Assembly: GCA_000787465.1 (NCBI GenBank)
Contig: JSYX01000069.1
Coordinates: forward strand, 1 to 64,000
Direction of reading: 5' to 3'
DNA: 64,000 nucleotides
Origin: Thermomucor indicae-seudaticae
Taxonomy: Eukaryota > Mucoromycota > Mucoromycetes > Mucorales > Lichtheimiaceae
The notes under the pieces: generated by a model
Databases searched by the model: none
The model's input: only the letters and a program-made list of their open reading frames with translations
Told to the model about the DNA's origin: nothing
Program-made: the position numbers and the translations under genes
Shown: positions 62,908 through 64,000 of the stretch, in pieces
How the letters are laid out: the number at the start of each line of letters is the position of its first letter
Numbering within the stretch: position 1 is the stretch's first letter

Positions 62908-64000
62908 CGCCGACAGGTTATACGAGTCATAAGCACCTTTTTCAACGGATGGAATCTCGTCTGGCTCAAGAGACCGGGGACGGTAGAGTAAATGAATAAT
63001 GGCTTTTTGCGTAATACATTGTTAGTCTTTATGTCAGTGTCTTGAAATGACTTATATTTGCGGTTCGACAAGCAATATATGAGCCTTCTGACGGCTCGAT
63101 CCGAGACCTGGCCCATTTCGCCGTCAATCCAATATCGTTTGTCGACGTGTTGGGCCATGGGAAAGATAGCATTAACCGTACGACGTCAGGTTGCTAGATA
63201 GACACTCATCACTCTCAAGTTGTCAGGATTAAACCCACCAATGGCGACCTGGAAGAAAACTGTGCTGGGTGTAAACACACGAGCCTGGATGCTGTGTCGC
63301 TAAGCGCTGCTGAATGGGTTTTACTGAATGACAAATGGATGTTAGACGAAGGCTACTGCATGAATCTCTTGTGGCTCCTTAGATATGGTATCCGGACCGC
63401 TGACACATGCGTTTTCTCACACCAATGCTAATAAAGTTCAATATTTGATATAGAATGTTAAAACACTCCTTCTGGCTGATTCACGCGCTCTTTTCATTAA
63501 CCGCATCCAGCTAAGGGATCGAACGGTCATTAACTGTAACAGATGACTAACTCCAGCCGAGATTTTGTTTGATAGTTGTTGTGATTTTGACCAAAGTGCA
63601 AAACTTCCAGATCACACACACCTCGAGACAGCGGCAAAGCGCCAGCAGCGTGAATTTGCACAGAAACGTGTCCGAAAACTGCATCCTGATTGATATTATG
63701 TTTGTGATTGGTCCATTGTCATGTCTGTTCACGACCTAAATAGATGCCAAATGCACGTTGAGACTTGCCTGGTAACTTTTAATAATGCTTTTCCTCTGTT
63801 TAATCTACTGCTAGCTTGCGATCTCTGTGCAGCGGTTACAAAAGAACCTTTATCGAGACCGCTTGTATGGACGAACATCGTTCATATTCATTCGATCCCG
63901 AATACAGTATCTGTGATCAAGAAGAGAGCACGTGGAGAACGGGACCATTGCCGAGATAGTGGAAATGGAGCAAGTACACACATAGGATGTCATTTCCTTT
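62908..64000. other. Right edge, no supported gene
   Basis: Frames are short on both strands, for example 62838-63158 (-), and show no domain. The window may end before the next gene begins. I see no RNA gene or repeat here. Confidence 0.5.

Overview
The window reads as nuclear DNA of a filamentous fungus. Its genes are split by many short spliceosomal introns, mostly about 50-70 nt with GT-AG ends, and the proteins are fungal: Rom2-type RhoGEF, Csf1, Pet127, Mcd4, V-ATPase subunit c', and Pap1/Yap-type bZIPs. Moderate base composition, dense packing, a decayed recombinase-like gene and the protein flavour suggest an early-diverging fungus, most likely Mucoromycota (Mucorales-like). That placement is inference. 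I saw no bacterial operon, CRISPR array, rRNA or convincing tRNA gene.

Layout: 1-1.8 kb no supported gene; 1.8-6.6 kb RhoGEF (+); 7.0-7.7 kb ribosomal protein eL14 (-); 8.5-10.1 kb palmitoyl-protein thioesterase (+); 10.2-11.1 kb intronless secreted orphan (+); 11.1-15.9 kb a gene-poor island with a long fold-back repeat, a broken recombinase-like gene and a 101-bp hAT-like MITE nested inside it; 15.9-17.5 kb a divergent pair, O-methyltransferase (-) and a Mediator-like small protein (+); 17.6-21.0 kb Mcd4 (-); 21.3-23.2 kb succinate-semialdehyde dehydrogenase (-); 23.9-35.3 kb the giant lipid-transfer protein Csf1 (+); 35.4-37.6 kb Pet127 (+); 37.7-38.3 kb MYND zinc finger (-); 39.3-41.1 kb B-type cyclin (+); 41.8-42.7 kb V-ATPase proteolipid (-); 43.2-46.1 kb Sec1 (-); 46.6-46.8 kb small mitochondrial-type protein (-); 47.3-52.3 kb two divergent paralogous bZIP/DUF3425 regulators around a small GPI-type cysteine-rich protein; 52.5-53.6 kb HTD2-type dehydratase (-); 53.6-55.2 kb G-protein alpha subunit (-); 55.9-57.8 kb hexose transporter (-); 57.8-60.9 kb largely empty; 60.9-62.9 kb GPI-type GH18 chitinase (+); then no supported gene to the end.

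The genes do not form one pathway. Several share themes: cell wall and polar growth (RhoGEF, Mcd4, Csf1, Sec1, chitinase, GPI protein), mitochondria (Pet127, HTD2, SSADH, small protein) and signalling (G-alpha, bZIPs, cyclin). The most unusual features are a 17-nt micro-exon carrying part of the PPT1 nucleophile elbow, the nested MITE in a decayed recombinase-like gene, the 53-nt-arm fold-back, and the divergent bZIP pair. Splice sites were placed by eye, and gene ends are firmer than internal junctions.
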